This document shows positions 22,557 through 34,082 of a DNA stretch of 64,000 nucleotides, one piece after another. Made by a program: the position numbers and the translations under genes. Position 1 is the stretch's first letter. The number at the start of each line of letters is the position of its first letter. The DNA is from Allium sativum. Lineage: Eukaryota; Streptophyta; Magnoliopsida; Asparagales; Amaryllidaceae. The notes beneath the pieces were generated by a model. The model saw only the letters and a list, made by a program, of their open reading frames with translations, had not been told where the DNA came from and did no database searches. The stretch covers positions 464,446,310-464,510,309 of the forward strand of contig CM060912.1 of NCBI GenBank assembly GCA_030737875.1, read 5' to 3'.

Positions 22557-22701
22557 CCTCCTTGATTTCATGGCTACAAGGGATACCACCGATTCCACCC
22601 ACACACTTGATCAAGTATACCTTCCTTGATTTCACGGCTACAAGGGATACCACCGATTACATATCCTTGATTTCACGGCTACAAGGGATACCACCAATTC
22701 C
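22557..22701. repeat. Three copies of a GGCTACAAGGGATACCACC unit in the SIRE LTR
   Basis: The phrase CCTTGATTTCAYGGCTACAA plus GGGATACCACC occurs at about 22558, 22621 and 22665. The spacing is about 63 and 44 bp, because the linker sequence varies. It lies in the transcribed part of the LTR. Open frames here arise from the repeat. Confidence 0.85.
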
Positions 22702-23016
22702 TTTACTCAACCCAAATAATTACAAACAGCCTTATAACTCTTCAATAGCACTTGATTCAGAGAGTAATGAGCAGAGAGTAAGGAGAGAAGAAGATTAGTG
22801 AAAATAGAATTGAATTCAGCAGAGTATAGGTGTACAAATCATAAAAATGATAAGAAATAATGGTATGATGAAAGAGAATGAAAGTGGAGAAGAAGAAGTG
22901 ATTCAAAATTCGAAATCAACCCGTTTTTATAGCGTGTGAAAGGTTGCAACGCTTCAGAACATCACAAATGGTAAAAAGACACTTCCTTTCAAATTTGAAA
23001 AAGTGACAGTTATATG

Positions 23017-23018
<2 letters not shown>

Positions 23019-23065
<47 letters not shown>

Positions 23066-23071
23066 ACATAT
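23019..23071. repeat. (TA)n microsatellite inside a palindrome
   Basis: About 40 bp of pure TA repeat lies between TATGTCGA and TGTTGACATA, so the microsatellite expanded within the loop of an inverted repeat. The same palindrome without expansion occurs at 63368-63401. Confidence 0.9.
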
Positions 23072-23682
23072 ATATGTGTAAAATTGAAATTTGAACATTT
23101 TTTCAAGTGTTTTGATATAAATATAATCCTCGAAATTCTTGTATTAAAATATAGTGTTATAAATAAATATTACAAAGTAGAAAATCATATGAAAACATAA
23201 ATATAAACTATATAAACATATTTATAAAATTTTAGAGTTTAAAACTATATAAAGTATATAAGATATAAATATATAAACTTATAAAGCATAAATCTATAAA
23301 ACTTAAGTTTAAAATCAAATAAAATTAGAAAGTAAAATAGCGAAGAAAGAGATTAAGGATAGAATTTGAAAACAGAATTTGAAAAATATAATTTGAAGTA
23401 AATTTGAATTTGAACCGGGAGTGATATTTAGAGTCTTACATAATCTAGACTCTATAACTATATTTATCTTGCACTCTTGAACTCTTGAAATCTTGAATAC
23501 TTATGAGTCTTGAAATATCTCTGAACTCCAAATCTCTAACATCTTTAAAACTGTGCAGTCGTCAGTAATATTTCCTGTATATAAATCCTGCATATGTGTA
23601 TATATACATTCTAGATAGAGGTGTTAGTATATATTTTATAATCAATTAATATTAAAATAAGGTTGTTATCATTAAAACTCCA

Positions 23683-24101
23683 ATCTCCCCCTTTTTGATG
23701 ATGATAACCTTAGTTTATAAAATATCATACCTGTATATACCTATTGATGATGATTCTTCAAATACTCCCCATGTCTATATGATTCCTATAAACTATGTCG
23801 AACTATGTCTATATTTTATAATTTCTCCCCCTTTGGCATTATCAAAAATAAATTCTAAAACTACTCCCCTAAATCGTATAACTATATAAATATTACTTAT
23901 AAGAACCTAAGTATCTTCTAATTCAAGGTAAAATACTCCCCATAAGTAAAATATTCCTTTAATAATTCTTATATTCCCCGTTAATTTTATATTCATATTA
24001 CTTTACGCTAAGATTTATGTCTAACTAAATATACTACTTAACTTATACTTATGATAAACATAAACAATTATTATTAAACTTGAATTAGTACAAGTGGTAG
24101 T
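23683..24101 (-). promoter_or_regulatory. SIRE 3' non-coding tract with multiple polypurine-like motifs
   Basis: The tract abutting the LTR reads AATCTCCCCCTTTTT on the plus strand. Further copies of CTCCCC or TTCCCC-type motifs lie near 23768, 23824, 23865, 23935 and 23967. No reading frame is apparent. The tract ends at the GTAGT target copy of element A and resumes at 33941. Confidence 0.7.
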
Positions 24102-25795
24102 TGTAACACCCCGTGGATTTTATAACGTTAAGCTTCACGAATTAAAGTATAATTAATTATAAATGATGAAATCAAGGGAAATGGGTTACGCCATTGCATT
24201 CGTCTCGAAATTCTGCTTGAGATAGAGTTCAAGATTGCGTAAAACGGATATTTTATGAAGAAGATATAGACGAACAAAGTTGGGCAGAAAAACCGGAAAA
24301 CGGGTCAGAATGCACTGGCGCACTTGTGAAGTGCGCCAGAACAAAGTTAAACTGGCGCACTTGGGAAGTGCGCCAGTACAATTTTGGCCTGGCGCACCTG
24401 CCAAGTGCGCCCAGGTCAGAAAGACCTGCTGGTCAGGCCCTGGCTGGCCTGGTCAGGGTCTGGTCGAATTCTGATGCTTGGCTGAGTCACTAGGGCTTAC
24501 ATGTCTCTTTCTTATTGGCCTCTCTTGAGATGGATGGTCTGGATTCACCCTAGCTTCATCGATGGCTCAAAACAATTTAAAATTCTATAAATACAACTCA
24601 AGTCTAACCCTAAATTCACACAAATAATAGAATACAAAAGCCGTCATGCTGCTGGAGAGGAACTAGGAATGGTCGTCAATTAGAAAGCCTAGAGACAAGC
24701 CAACAAGCCTAAGAGACGAATCAAATTAAAAGAAGATCAAAGCTTAATCAAATCATTCAACGCAACTTTGCTACCCAAAGGAGAGCATCTCCAAATCAGA
24801 ATAACAGAAATCAGAAAACAAGAATTCATCACACGTTGTAAGTATAGTGACCTTTCAAAATATGAATAAAAACTGTGATGTGATTCGATGTAAATGAAAA
24901 TAGAATCGTGTTGTTATAATCTTTGTGTATTGTGATGGTTCTATCATGACTTGTGTATTGATGTTTGTGGCATAAATTAATTGATGCAAGCCTATTGAAC
25001 AATTGTATATGAAAAACAATGGCACTTGCAAGCTTGTGGCAAAAAAAAAAAAAATAGAAATTTATCCCTTTTTGTATATGTCGATGGCATGGACTATGTA
25101 TATTCCCTTAGTCTAAATTAGAATTAGTGTAAACATGTTATAAACCTTTTATGCCTACATGACCCAAAACCTATGATATCATCCTTATGTTTATTGACAA
25201 GTATAATTAGATCTATGTTTGCAAGTATAATTGGATCTATGTTTCATAAACTATGTAAGTTCATGTTTATTTGCAAAATATAATTGGTTCTATGTCAAAC
25301 ATCGTTTGGGTTTCATAAACTATGCAAGTTCATGTTGAAATAGGCTATATGATTAGATGTAAAAATTGTACATTTTGATGAATATATAACATGCTCAACT
25401 CAGGCCCCCCCCCCCAGGTCCACAGGGAGGAAACAGCTCAACTCAGTCAGGCTCTTTACAAGCACCAAGAACGTAGATGTATGATTTTGATCTTTCTTGC
25501 TCGGATAATGGCTTTGGATATCACTATGGGGATTTTTGTCACTTTATTTATGTTTTCATGCTTCTTTAATAATCAAGGCAGTTATGAGGTTGTAATGTTG
25601 AAAGTATTTTGAGACAATTATAGAAATCTTTGTTTGATACACGTATTGATGAAATAAAAGTTTGTTTGGTTTCCGCTGTTTAAAATATGTGTATTTATAT
25701 CTGTCTTGAGTTCATATGTGGCTTTTACTTATAAACCTCCACCAAAGTTAAGGCATTCCCTTTGTGAGTGAGCTTAATGGAGGTGGGGTGTTTCA
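24102..25795 (+). repeat. 5' LTR of element A, internally deleted
   Basis: It starts TGTAACACCCCG and ends GGGGTGTTTCA. It is 1694 bp against 3052 bp for the 3' LTR, because about 1.36 kb is missing between about 25393 and 25418. The junction carries a C tract. Three palindromes lie at 24315-24415, TATA box TTCTATAAATACAAC near 24583 and a GTAAGT donor-like site at 24838-24843. Apart from the deletion the two LTRs differ only sparsely. Confidence 0.95.
24315..24415. repeat. Three tandem palindromes, period 37 bp, in the A LTR
   Basis: CTGGCGCACTT-gtg-AAGTGCGCCAG (24315-24339) and CTGGCGCACTT-ggg-AAGTGCGCCAG (24352-24376) are perfect 11-bp inverted repeats with 3-bp loops. The third (24388-24415) is nearly so. 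They lie upstream of the TATA box and recur in the 3' LTR (about 31098-31202) and the solo LTR (about 35678-35782). Confidence 0.95.
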
Positions 25796-25797
25796 CT

Positions 25798-25809
25798 TGG
25801 TATCAGAGC
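25798..25809 (+). other. Element A primer binding site
   Basis: TGGTATCAGAGC starts two bases after the LTR, identical to the initiator-Met type primer site used by this clade. Confidence 0.92.
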
Positions 25810-25988
25810 ATAGGTTTACCAGACAAGATAAAAGTTTTTGAAAATTGTTTTCAAAAAGAATGTTTATAGAAGCATTTTTTTTAGAAAAAAAAGGTGTTAT
25901 ATTTATAAAAAGACAAAATCCCCCAAAGCCATGTGCCCTATCTATCCTTCTCTATCCTTCGTTTTGAATCTTTCCTTTCTGTTTCAGC

Positions 25989-26765
25989 ATGTCTGGAGAC
26001 CTTAACCTTCCAGAAGGAGTGCCGATTCCCGGCTAGTTTAGGAGGTACTTAGAAGCAAGGGCCAATGGCACAGGCCCAACAGACATCCCTCCTCCAGTGG
26101 CCGCAGTTCCTCCTCCTCCTCCGCCTCCTCTTGGAAATGCCTTCGCAAAAACATGTAGAGACTTCAAGGCTATGGGTGAAAAAGACTTTTATGGGACAGA
26201 ATCTTTTGTTGGAGCAAGAAACTGGTTAAAGGAGACTGAGGATTTGTTTGTCATCTTTGGAGTGGATGACAGGCAAAAGATACAACTTGCGGTGTGGTTA
26301 CTTAAGGATGAAGCTTCATATTGGTGGGAAGTTACTAATGCTCAAAGGGCGGTGGAAACATGGGAAGACTTCAGGACATGGTTTGAGATGAAATTCCTCT
26401 CCCAAGTCGAAAGAAGCCTGCAAATGGAAAAGTTTCTAACTCCGAAACAGGGAAGCATGACGATCAGGGAATATGTTAATCAGTTTAATCAGCTGGCCAG
26501 ATTTGGGCTAGACTTAGTAAACACCCAACACAAGAAGGCACTTCGCTTCGTCAAGGGTTTGAATGAGCCTCTACACAGCCTTGCCATGACCCATGTATCC
26601 ACGGGTGCGACTTATGAATGCCTGGTGGACATGGCGTTGCTACACGAGGAAGACCACGGCAAGAAAGAAACTAAGGGGGAAGAGAAGAAAGAAGGTCTAC
26701 AAGCAAAGAAAACAGACTTTAAGAAAGGAGGGAAGAACAATAAGCCCCGTGAGAAGAGAAGGTGA
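25989..26765 (+). pseudogene. Element A gag
   Basis: The likely start is the ATG at 25989, in the same frame as the main gag frame. A TAG at 26034-26036 ends it after 15 codons. The frame is open again through 26097-26762, with a proline run (PPPPPPP), then the retrotransposon gag core (FYGTESFVGARNWLKETEDLF, AVWLLKDEASYWW, WEDFRTWFEMKFL, REYVNQFNQLARF), and a Lys/Glu-rich tail. A TGA at 26763-26765 separates it from the zinc knuckles. The product would form the particle shell. Both stops are single-codon lesions. Confidence 0.93.
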
Positions 26766-28535
26766 AATTTCTGTGGCATTGTGGGCCATATATCAAAAGA
26801 CTGCCGGAAAAGGAAGGCGAAGATGGGTGGTTGCTTCCATTGTGGAGAAACTGGACACCAAGCTAAGGACTGCCCAAAGAAGAAAGGGCAGAGACAGAAA
26901 GCCGGATCCACTTCAGGGGGTCAGGTTCATGCGCTAGTGGCACCTCAGCAGGAACGAGGTTGTAATATTTCTGTAGAAAGTGTAGTCTATCTTTATGATC
27001 ATCCAGTTCGTACACTTTTTGACTCTGGCGCATCACACTCTTTTATTTCATCTGCCTTAGTAGAATCTCTGCATCTAGACACTAGTATGGTAGAAGATCC
27101 CTTAGTAGTTTCAAATCCAATTGGGGGCTCCCCTTACTTGTCAATGGTTTGTTTGGGTTTGAAAATCTCTATTCTCAGCGTTGAGTGTAGTTGTAATGCC
27201 TTTGTTTTGGGCTTCTCGGGATATGGTTTGATCTTAGGCATGGACTGGCTATCTAGTAATAGTGCCATTCTTGACTGTGAGAAAAGAGTAGTTAGACTCT
27301 TGACTCGGCTTGGTAACACTCTAGAAATTTCTTGTAATCCCTTAAATGTTGTTATGCTTAGTTATCTAGAGTCGCTTGATGCTTCTGATGAGAATTTGCA
27401 ATCAGTTAAAGTAGTCCGGGAATATCCGGATGTCTTTGAGGAAGTGAAAGGCTTACCTCCGAGGCGGGAAATAGACTTTCGCATATATCTTGTGGATAAC
27501 GCAAAGCCTGTAGCTTTACCTGTCAGACACATGGCTCCAAGGGAGAGAAAGGAGCTCAGTAAGCAGGTTAAAGAACTTCTCGAAAAGGGGTTCATTAGAC
27601 GGAGCATTTTAGAATGGGGTGCTCCAGTGGTGTTCGCAACCAAAGCAGATGGTTCGCTTCGCCTTTGCGTCGACTATAGGGAGTTAAACAAATTGACCAA
27701 GAAAAATAGGCACCCTCTTCCCCGAATCGACGATTTGTTCGATCAACTTGTAGGTGCGATGGTCTTCTCCCAACTTGATCTGGCAACTGGGTTCCATCAG
27801 CTAAGAGTAGCTGAAGACAACATTGATAAGACAGCATTCAGAACGCCAGACGGTTTCTTCGAGTGGCTTGTCATGCCTTTCGGCTTGACAAACGCACCCG
27901 CTTATTTCGTAGACCTAATGAGCAGGGTGTTCAGAGAATTCCTCAACAAATTTGTGGTTGTCTTCGTAGATGATATCTTAATCTTCTCAAAGAGTGAGGA
28001 AGAACATGCTCAGCATATGAAAGAAATCATGGATACTCTCCGTGCACATCAACTAAAAGCCAAATTCTCCAAGTGTCACTTCGGGAGAAAAGAAGTAAGG
28101 TTTCTTGGGCATATAGTGTCAAAAGAAGGGTTGGTTGTGGATCCCGCGAAAGTGGTGGCAGTACAAGATTGGAAGACACCAAGAAATGCAACCGAAGTTC
28201 GACTAGCCGGTTTTTATCGAAAGTTTATTAGGGATTTCGCGAAAATCTCAGCCCCACTCACAAGGTTAACAAAGAAGAATCTGGCGTTCACTTGGGATTT
28301 GGACTGCGAGTTTGCTTTCCAACGATTAAAAAGGGCTCTCACAACAGCCCCAGTTCTAACTATGCCTGACGGAAGCAAAATGTTCACAGTTTACACGGAT
28401 GCATGTGGAACGGGACTAGGCGCTGTTCTAATGCAAGAAGGAAGGGTAGTAGCTTATGGCGGAAGACAATTGAAGGTTCATGAAAAGAACTACCCAACCC
28501 ACGATCTCGAGTTAGCCGCCAGTCTTTGCACTTAA
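26766..28535 (+). pseudogene. Element A zinc knuckles, protease, RT and start of RNase H
   Basis: Starting in frame right after the TGA, a first CCHC-like unit ([12 protein letters not shown]) precedes the classical [14 protein letters not shown]. Protease has its active site [10 protein letters not shown], Asp about 81 residues from the Met at 26781. RT motifs include [33 protein letters not shown] and the catalytic [10 protein letters not shown]. About four residues are missing in frame after NATEVR near 28203. RNase H begins [16 protein letters not shown]. The frame is lost near 28525 by a small deletion, giving a premature TAA at 28533. The enzyme would process the polyprotein and reverse-transcribe it. 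Confidence 0.95.
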
Positions 28536-30348
28536 GTCTTGGCGCCATTATCTCCTAGGTGAGAAGTTTGAATTATACATTGACCATAAATCGTTGAAAT
28601 ATCTCTTCTCCCAGAAGGATCTTAACTTGAGGCAGCAAAGATGGATGGAGTTTCTTGCCTCGTGTGATTTTGAAATTTCCTATACTCCTGGAAAAGGCAA
28701 CGTGGTAGCAGACGCGTTGAGCCGAAAGAAACTGACCCTAAGCCCTCTCTTTGTGGAAAGGCAAAACTTAGAGTATATAGCCAGTTTTAACTTTAGGCCC
28801 TCCTCGGATTTTGTATCGGGTTTGCTAGCATCTCTCGAAGTACGCCCTACTCTCTTAGACTCAATAGGGGCTGCCCAACGTGAAGACCCTCAGCTTGTGG
28901 ATGTGATTGAAAAACTTATTAGGGGTGAGACTTCTAGTCACCTCAGTAGATACACCATCGATGATAATGGTTGGCTGAGACGAGATGGAAGATTATGCGT
29001 CCCACAAGCAAGGGAGTTGACAAAGAAGGTTCTCGAGGAAGCGCATCATTCCAAGATGACCATACACCCTGGTGGTGATAAGATGTACAAGGATATAAAA
29101 AGGACTTTCTTTTGGAGCGGCATGAAGCAAGATGTGGCAGATTTCGTTTCTAAGTGCATGACCTGCCAACGGGTCAAGGCGGAACAAAAGATGCCTGGAG
29201 GACTACTTCACCCTCTAGAAGTCCCACAGTGGAAGTGGGATAGCATTTCAATGGACTTCATTGATGGACTGCCTAGGTCGAGAAGAGGCAACACTAGCAT
29301 TTGGGTAATAGTGGATAGGCTTACTAAAAGCGCCCATTTTATACCTATCAAGAGTAGAAGGACTACCTCATCTCTAGCATCTCTTTATCTCAAGGAAATA
29401 GTTCGACTCCATGGGATACCCTCCAACATTGTTAGTGACCGAGACCCTATTTTCACAAGTGAGTTTTGGCGGAGTCTGCAAGAAGCTGTAGGCACACAGC
29501 TATGTTTGAGCACGGCCTATCACCCCCAAACAGATGGCCAGACGGAAAGGGTGAATAGAGTTTTAGAGGATATTTTAAGACTTTGCGTTCTTGACTTTGG
29601 AGGGACGTGGGAGGATCACCTTCCTTTAGTGGAATTTGCCTACAACAACAGCTACCAAGCTACCATCGGCATGGCACCCTTCGAAGCCTTGTATGGAAGA
29701 CCGTGCAAATCACCAACTTGTTGGTGGGAGTCTACAGATAAGCTTATACTTGGGCCAGACATGATTCGAGAAACTTCAGAGAAAGTGGACTTGATACGTG
29801 GGAGAATGAAGACAGCCCAAGACAGACAGAAATCCTACGCCGACAATAGAAGGACCGACCTTGAGTTTGAGGTTCGGGACAAGGTTTTCCTTAAGGTATC
29901 CCCTTTAAGGAACGTCGTTCGCTTTGGATCCGCAGGAAAGCTAGCACCAAGATTTATTGGACTGTTCCCTATCATCGAGAAGATTGGGAAAATGGCTTAT
30001 AGAGTAGATCTGCCTAAAAGATTGGCTGGAATTCACAACGTCTTTCACGTTTCTCATCTCCGAAAATGTCTACATGAATCAGCGGAAGTGGTGGAGCCAA
30101 GCATTCTAGAAGAAGACGAAGTGGAACGCGAAGCAACTGTGAGGAGAGTTCCAACCCGCATCATAGGAACTGAAGTGAAAAAGCTACGCAACCGCGAAGT
30201 CAAACTCGTTAAAGTTCAGTGGAGCGACGCCGAGGAAGACGCGACTTGGGAAACTGAGGACAGAATACACGCTGCCTACCCTCTTCTTTTTGAGGGTACA
30301 TCTTTGACCTCTCTTTTTCTTAAGTTTTGCTTGTATCTATCTTTTTAG
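28527..30348 (+). pseudogene. Element A RNase H end, integrase and chromodomain
   Basis: The frame reopens just past the frameshift and runs to a TAG at 30346. Numbering from the Met at 28594: end of RNase H ([20 protein letters not shown], 25-45), H-H-C-C finger (H152, H158, C188, C191), catalytic core D221 (SMDFIDG), D282 (VSDRDPIF) and E318 (DGQTERVN), with the D-35-E spacing kept. Then a GPY/F-like region ([11 protein letters not shown]), [12 protein letters not shown], and a C-terminal chromodomain with LVKVQWSD and DATWE, ending YPLLFEG. The chromodomain is thought to steer insertion to heterochromatin. All catalytic residues are present, so only the upstream lesions disable it. Confidence 0.95.
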
Positions 30349-30888
30349 GTATATCTCCTCGATATTATCCTTTATCCTTAGGTAGAAACCCCTTTGGATG
30401 TAAACATGTATTTGAAACATGTTATGGTTGATGGCTGCAAGTGGTTGCTAGTGGTTGCTCGTGGATGCATACACACACACAACCTAGGTCTTAGATCGGC
30501 TCAATCACTTCATACTGCATATGCATATATGTATTCTTATTTGTATATGGTTGAAAACTTGATATGATGTCATATGGTCATCGCATTTGTATGAATAGTT
30601 GTGCACTCATGTAGAATTATGAGTAGGAAAAATTGGCATACATAATGGATTTATGACACTTACATGATTCGCATTAAGAAGGTCAACTGAATCAGTAGAC
30701 CGCCTGATTTCTGCATTAGATAAGGACATGTACACACACTATGCATATGATCATGAAGCATTAGAAGTCTTTTAAGGACAGTGGATGCCTGTGTTTGTTG
30801 GTTGAGTAGATGGACTGTTGGATGGCAGGATATACATTCTTCCTAACTTGAAGATTTCGGGGACGAAATCCTTTTAAGTGGAGGAGGA
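30349..30888 (+). other. Element A 3' non-coding tract and polypurine tract
   Basis: No frame is visible here. The clade-typical phrase GATTTCGGGGACGAAATC lies at about 30852-30870, and the purine tract AAGTGGAGGAGGA (30876-30888) abuts the 3' LTR. Confidence 0.88.
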
Positions 30889-33800
30889 TGTAACACCCCG
30901 TGGATTCTATAACGTTAAGCTTCACGAATTAAAGTATAATTAATTATAAATGATGAAATCAAGGGAAATGTGTTACACCATTGCATTCGTCTCGAAATTC
31001 TGCTTGAAATAGAGTTCAAGATCGCGTAAAACGGATATCTTATGAAGAAGATATGGACGAACGAAGTTGGGCAGAAAAACCAGAAAACGGGTCAAAATGA
31101 ACTGGCGCACTTGTGAAGTGCTCCAGAACAAAGTTGAACTGGCGCACTTGGGAAGTGCGCCAGTACAATTTTGGCCTGGCGCACCTGCCAAGTGCACCCA
31201 GGTCAGAAAGACCTGCTGGTTAGGCCCTGGCTGGCCTAGTCAGGGTCTGGTCGAATTCTGATGCTTGGCTGAGTCACTAGGGCTTACATGTCTCTTTCTT
31301 ATTGGCCTCTCTTGAGATGGATGGTCTGGATTCACCCTAGCTTCATCGACGGCTCAAAACAATTTAAAATTCTATAAATACAACTCAAGTCTAACCTTAA
31401 ATTCACACAAATAATAGAATACAAAAGCCGTCATGCTGCTGGAGAGGAACTAGGAATGGCCGTCAATTAGAAAGCCTAAAGACAAGCCAACAAGCCTAAG
31501 AGACGAATCAAATTAAAAGAAGATCAAAGCTTAATCAAATCATTCAACGCAACTTTGCTACCCAAAGGAGAGCACCTCCAATTCAGAATAACAGAAATCA
31601 GAAAACAAGAATTCATCACACGTTGTAAGTATAGTGACCTTTCAAAATATGAATAAAAACTGTGATGTGATTCGATGTAAATGAAAATAGAATCGTGTTG
31701 TTATAATCTTTGTGTATTGTGATGGTTCTATCATGACTTGTGTATTGATGTTTGTGGCATAAATTAATTGATGCAAGCCTATTGAACAATTGTATATGAA
31801 AAACAATGGCACTTGCAAGCTTGTGGCAAAAAAATAAAAAAAATAGAAATTTATCCCTTTTTGTATATGTCGATGGCATGGACTATGTATATTCCCTTAG
31901 TCTAAATTAGAATTTGTGTAAACATGTTATAGACCTTTTATGCCTACATGACCCAAAACCTATGATATCATCCTTATGTTTATTGGCAAGTATAATTAGA
32001 CATATGTTTGCAAGTATAATTGGATCTATGTTTCATAAACTATGTAAGTTCATGTTTATTTGCAAAATATAATTGGTTCTATGTCAAACATCGTTTGGGT
32101 TTCACAAACTATGCAAGTTCATGTTGAAATAGGCTATATGATTAGATGTAAAAATTGTACATTTTGATGAATATATAACATGCTAGTTTTGTGGTCGATA
32201 TTATGCCAAGTTAACATGTTTAAACACAAGTTTGTATTTGCCTAAACTATGCCATTTCATATGTCACCTACTTAGTCATACTTTGATTCGAATGCAAGTT
32301 CACATGACCCATGTTATATGTTAGTTGAATCGCCAAATTGCAAGTTCATGCGCCACACACCTTTATGTATTACATGTTCTTGATTTCCCCTTTTCCTCAC
32401 GTTTATAAAGTTGGGCTGAATTGTGACAAGCCCAACACATGTTATAACGTTGCGAACAAACGGGGGTTATAACGTTGGGTGTAAAATATGAAAATATATG
32501 TTGGCATGTTTGGCACATGCCAATGGTTATGACACATAAGCGGTATGAATTGAAATACCCAAAAATAAAAGATATGACATTTACATATAGTTGAAAAGTA
32601 ATAAAATATGTAAATTTAGAAAACACGATATGCTTAACCCGAGGTTGGATTGAGTTGTGATGTAAACCTGCCCAAACCCGCCCGGCTGTCCAGTAGTCAC
32701 AACAATACCTATCCAATGTGGGTGGTTAAGCATAGAGCCCAATAAGGACCCGAGGTTAGACTGAGCTACGGTGTAAACCTGCCCGGAACCGACCGGCACA
32801 TCCAGTAACCGTAGCAATACCAGTCTAATGTGAGTGGTCTGGTGCTCCTAAGAGGCTAAGGACAAATGGTAGGGTTAAGTCAACTATAACACTTAACCAA
32901 ATTCAACATGTTAACAAGAATTTATGGGTGGGGTTAGGTAAACACAGACACTTAACCACTTAACATGTTTGACTAGAAAATCCTGGTAACGAGGGACCCG
33001 TTTCAGCAGTAACCCAAAGTTAGGTATCAACGGTACCCTGAAACTAGGCAGGGTGGGGCACGATTACTGAGCTGATTGTAAGCGGTCAAACGACGGTGGT
33101 GGGTGCACAGTGCAGGTCTAACGGGGTGCGGGCGTGCACACACTCCGGAGCAGACAACCAGGGCACTGGGAAAACCAGTAGTATAACCTATGTCTTCTAG
33201 TTTTGTGCCGGGGCCGCCACCATGGGTCTTGATACACCCCATGGTGGGACCAGCATAGGTATCTACAATTCTTGGGGGCCGTATGACACATGTTAACGCG
33301 AGTAGGAGCCGATCTTTAATAAGAATGGGGATCACTTCACCCTCACCATGGGGTGCCAGTTAGAATGAATTCAAATAGGTGCAGAGATATAGTATGGGTG
33401 TGATAGTACATTCGACACTTCCTTAGCTTGTGACACTTTCCTATTTTTAGTTTACATCCATCATACCCTTTTCTTATTCACATATTGAAGAGTTACTAGA
33501 TTTACTCAGGCTTTATGTCTGACACTCTTTCTTTCCGTCTTCTTTTCTTTCGTCCCCCCTAGATCCACAGGGAGGAAACAGCTCAACTCAGTCAGGCTCT
33601 TTGCAAGCACCAAGAACGTAGATGTATGATTTGGATCTTTCTTGCTCGGATAATGGCTTTGGATATCACTATGTGGATTTTTCTCACTTTATTTATGTTT
33701 TCATGCTTCTTTAATAATTAAGGCAGTTATTAGGTTGTAATGTTGAAAGTATTTTGAGACAATTATGGAAATCTTTGTTTGACAAACGTATTGATGAAAT

Positions 33801-33940
33801 AAAAGTTTGTTTGGTTTCCGCTATTTAAAATATGTGTATTTATATCTGTCTTGAGTTCATCTGTGGCTTTTACTTATAAACCTCCACCAAAGTTAAGGCA
33901 TTCCCTTTGTGAGTGACCTTAACGGAGGTGGGGTGTTTCA
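30889..33940 (+). repeat. 3' LTR of element A, full length
   Basis: This 3052-bp LTR starts TGTAACACCCCG and ends GGGGTGTTTCA. It keeps the roughly 1.36 kb (about 32180-33557) missing from the 5' copy. That part contains two copies of a CCCGAGGTT...GAG...GTAAACCTGCCC block near 32638 and 32750. TATA box TTCTATAAATACAAC lies near 31370 and the donor-like GTAAGT near 31625. Confidence 0.95.
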
Positions 33941-34082
33941 GTAGTATACAGATTTATACAAGCATGATACATCGAAAAACCGAAGAAAACCATTAATACT
34001 AATTATTTTTTACAATGAGAAATTTGTGAATTGGACAATTTGGATAATGTAGTCAAAAATCCCAATTTTGTTCAATCACATT
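33941..34082 (-). other. Segment of the SIRE element between insertions A and B
   Basis: This 142-bp segment starts with A's target copy GTAGT and ends with B's target copy ACATT (34078-34082). On the minus strand its first codons continue the extra reading frame seen at 62838-63240 and reach a TGA at 34053-34055. The rest is AT-rich. Confidence 0.75.

Larger units (their letters stand above)
22261..23682 (-). repeat. 3' LTR of the SIRE-type element
   Basis: The plus-strand ends are TGTTAGGG and AAAACTCCA, so on the minus strand the LTR is TGGAGTTTT...CCTAACA. On the minus strand a purine tract AAAGGGGGAGAT immediately precedes it. A TATA box CTATAAAAACGG (minus) lies near 22925-22936. The U3 part holds a palindromic TATGTCGA...TTGACATA block around a TA microsatellite. 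R-U5 includes TTTATACTGGTTCGG near 22465. Confidence 0.8.
22261..24101 (-). mobile_element. SIRE-type copia element, 3' end segment
   Basis: This segment comprises a 1.4-kb LTR and the non-coding tract upstream of it. Other segments of the same element are at 33941-34082 and 62833-64000, separated by gypsy insertions A and B. The SIRE assignment rests on the pol sequence at 63466-64000 and on several CTCCCC tracts upstream of the LTR. Multiple purine tracts near the 3' LTR are a known SIRE feature. The 5' part and second LTR lie beyond the window. Confidence 0.75.
24102..33940 (+). mobile_element. Element A: Ty3/gypsy chromovirus, Tekay-like, near-complete
   Basis: The 9.8-kb element is flanked by the perfect duplication GTAGT (24097-24101 and 33941-33945). 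LTRs are 24102-25795 and 30889-33940. An initiator-Met primer site and a purine tract are present. One polyprotein region runs gag, CCHC, protease, RT, RNase H, integrase, chromodomain. Breaks are few: TAG at 26034, TGA at 26763, a frameshift near 28525 and a small in-frame deletion near 28205. The chromodomain end YPLLF suggests the Tekay (Del) clade. It sits in the SIRE 3' tract. Confidence 0.95.

Noticed and set aside
22438..22798. Two overlapping frames in the SIRE LTR
   Set aside because: They arise from the three copies of the GGCTACAAGGGATACCACC unit.
25391..25612. Small frame near the 3' end of the A LTRs, also at 38077-38325
   Set aside because: It is shared by LTR copies but differs in start and length, lies in LTR sequence, and has no motif. 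Conservation only reflects the family's youth.
32363..33335. Several minus-strand frames in the 3' LTR of A and in the solo LTR (36875-37818)
   Set aside because: They are antisense to the LTR, differ by indels between copies and have no motif.
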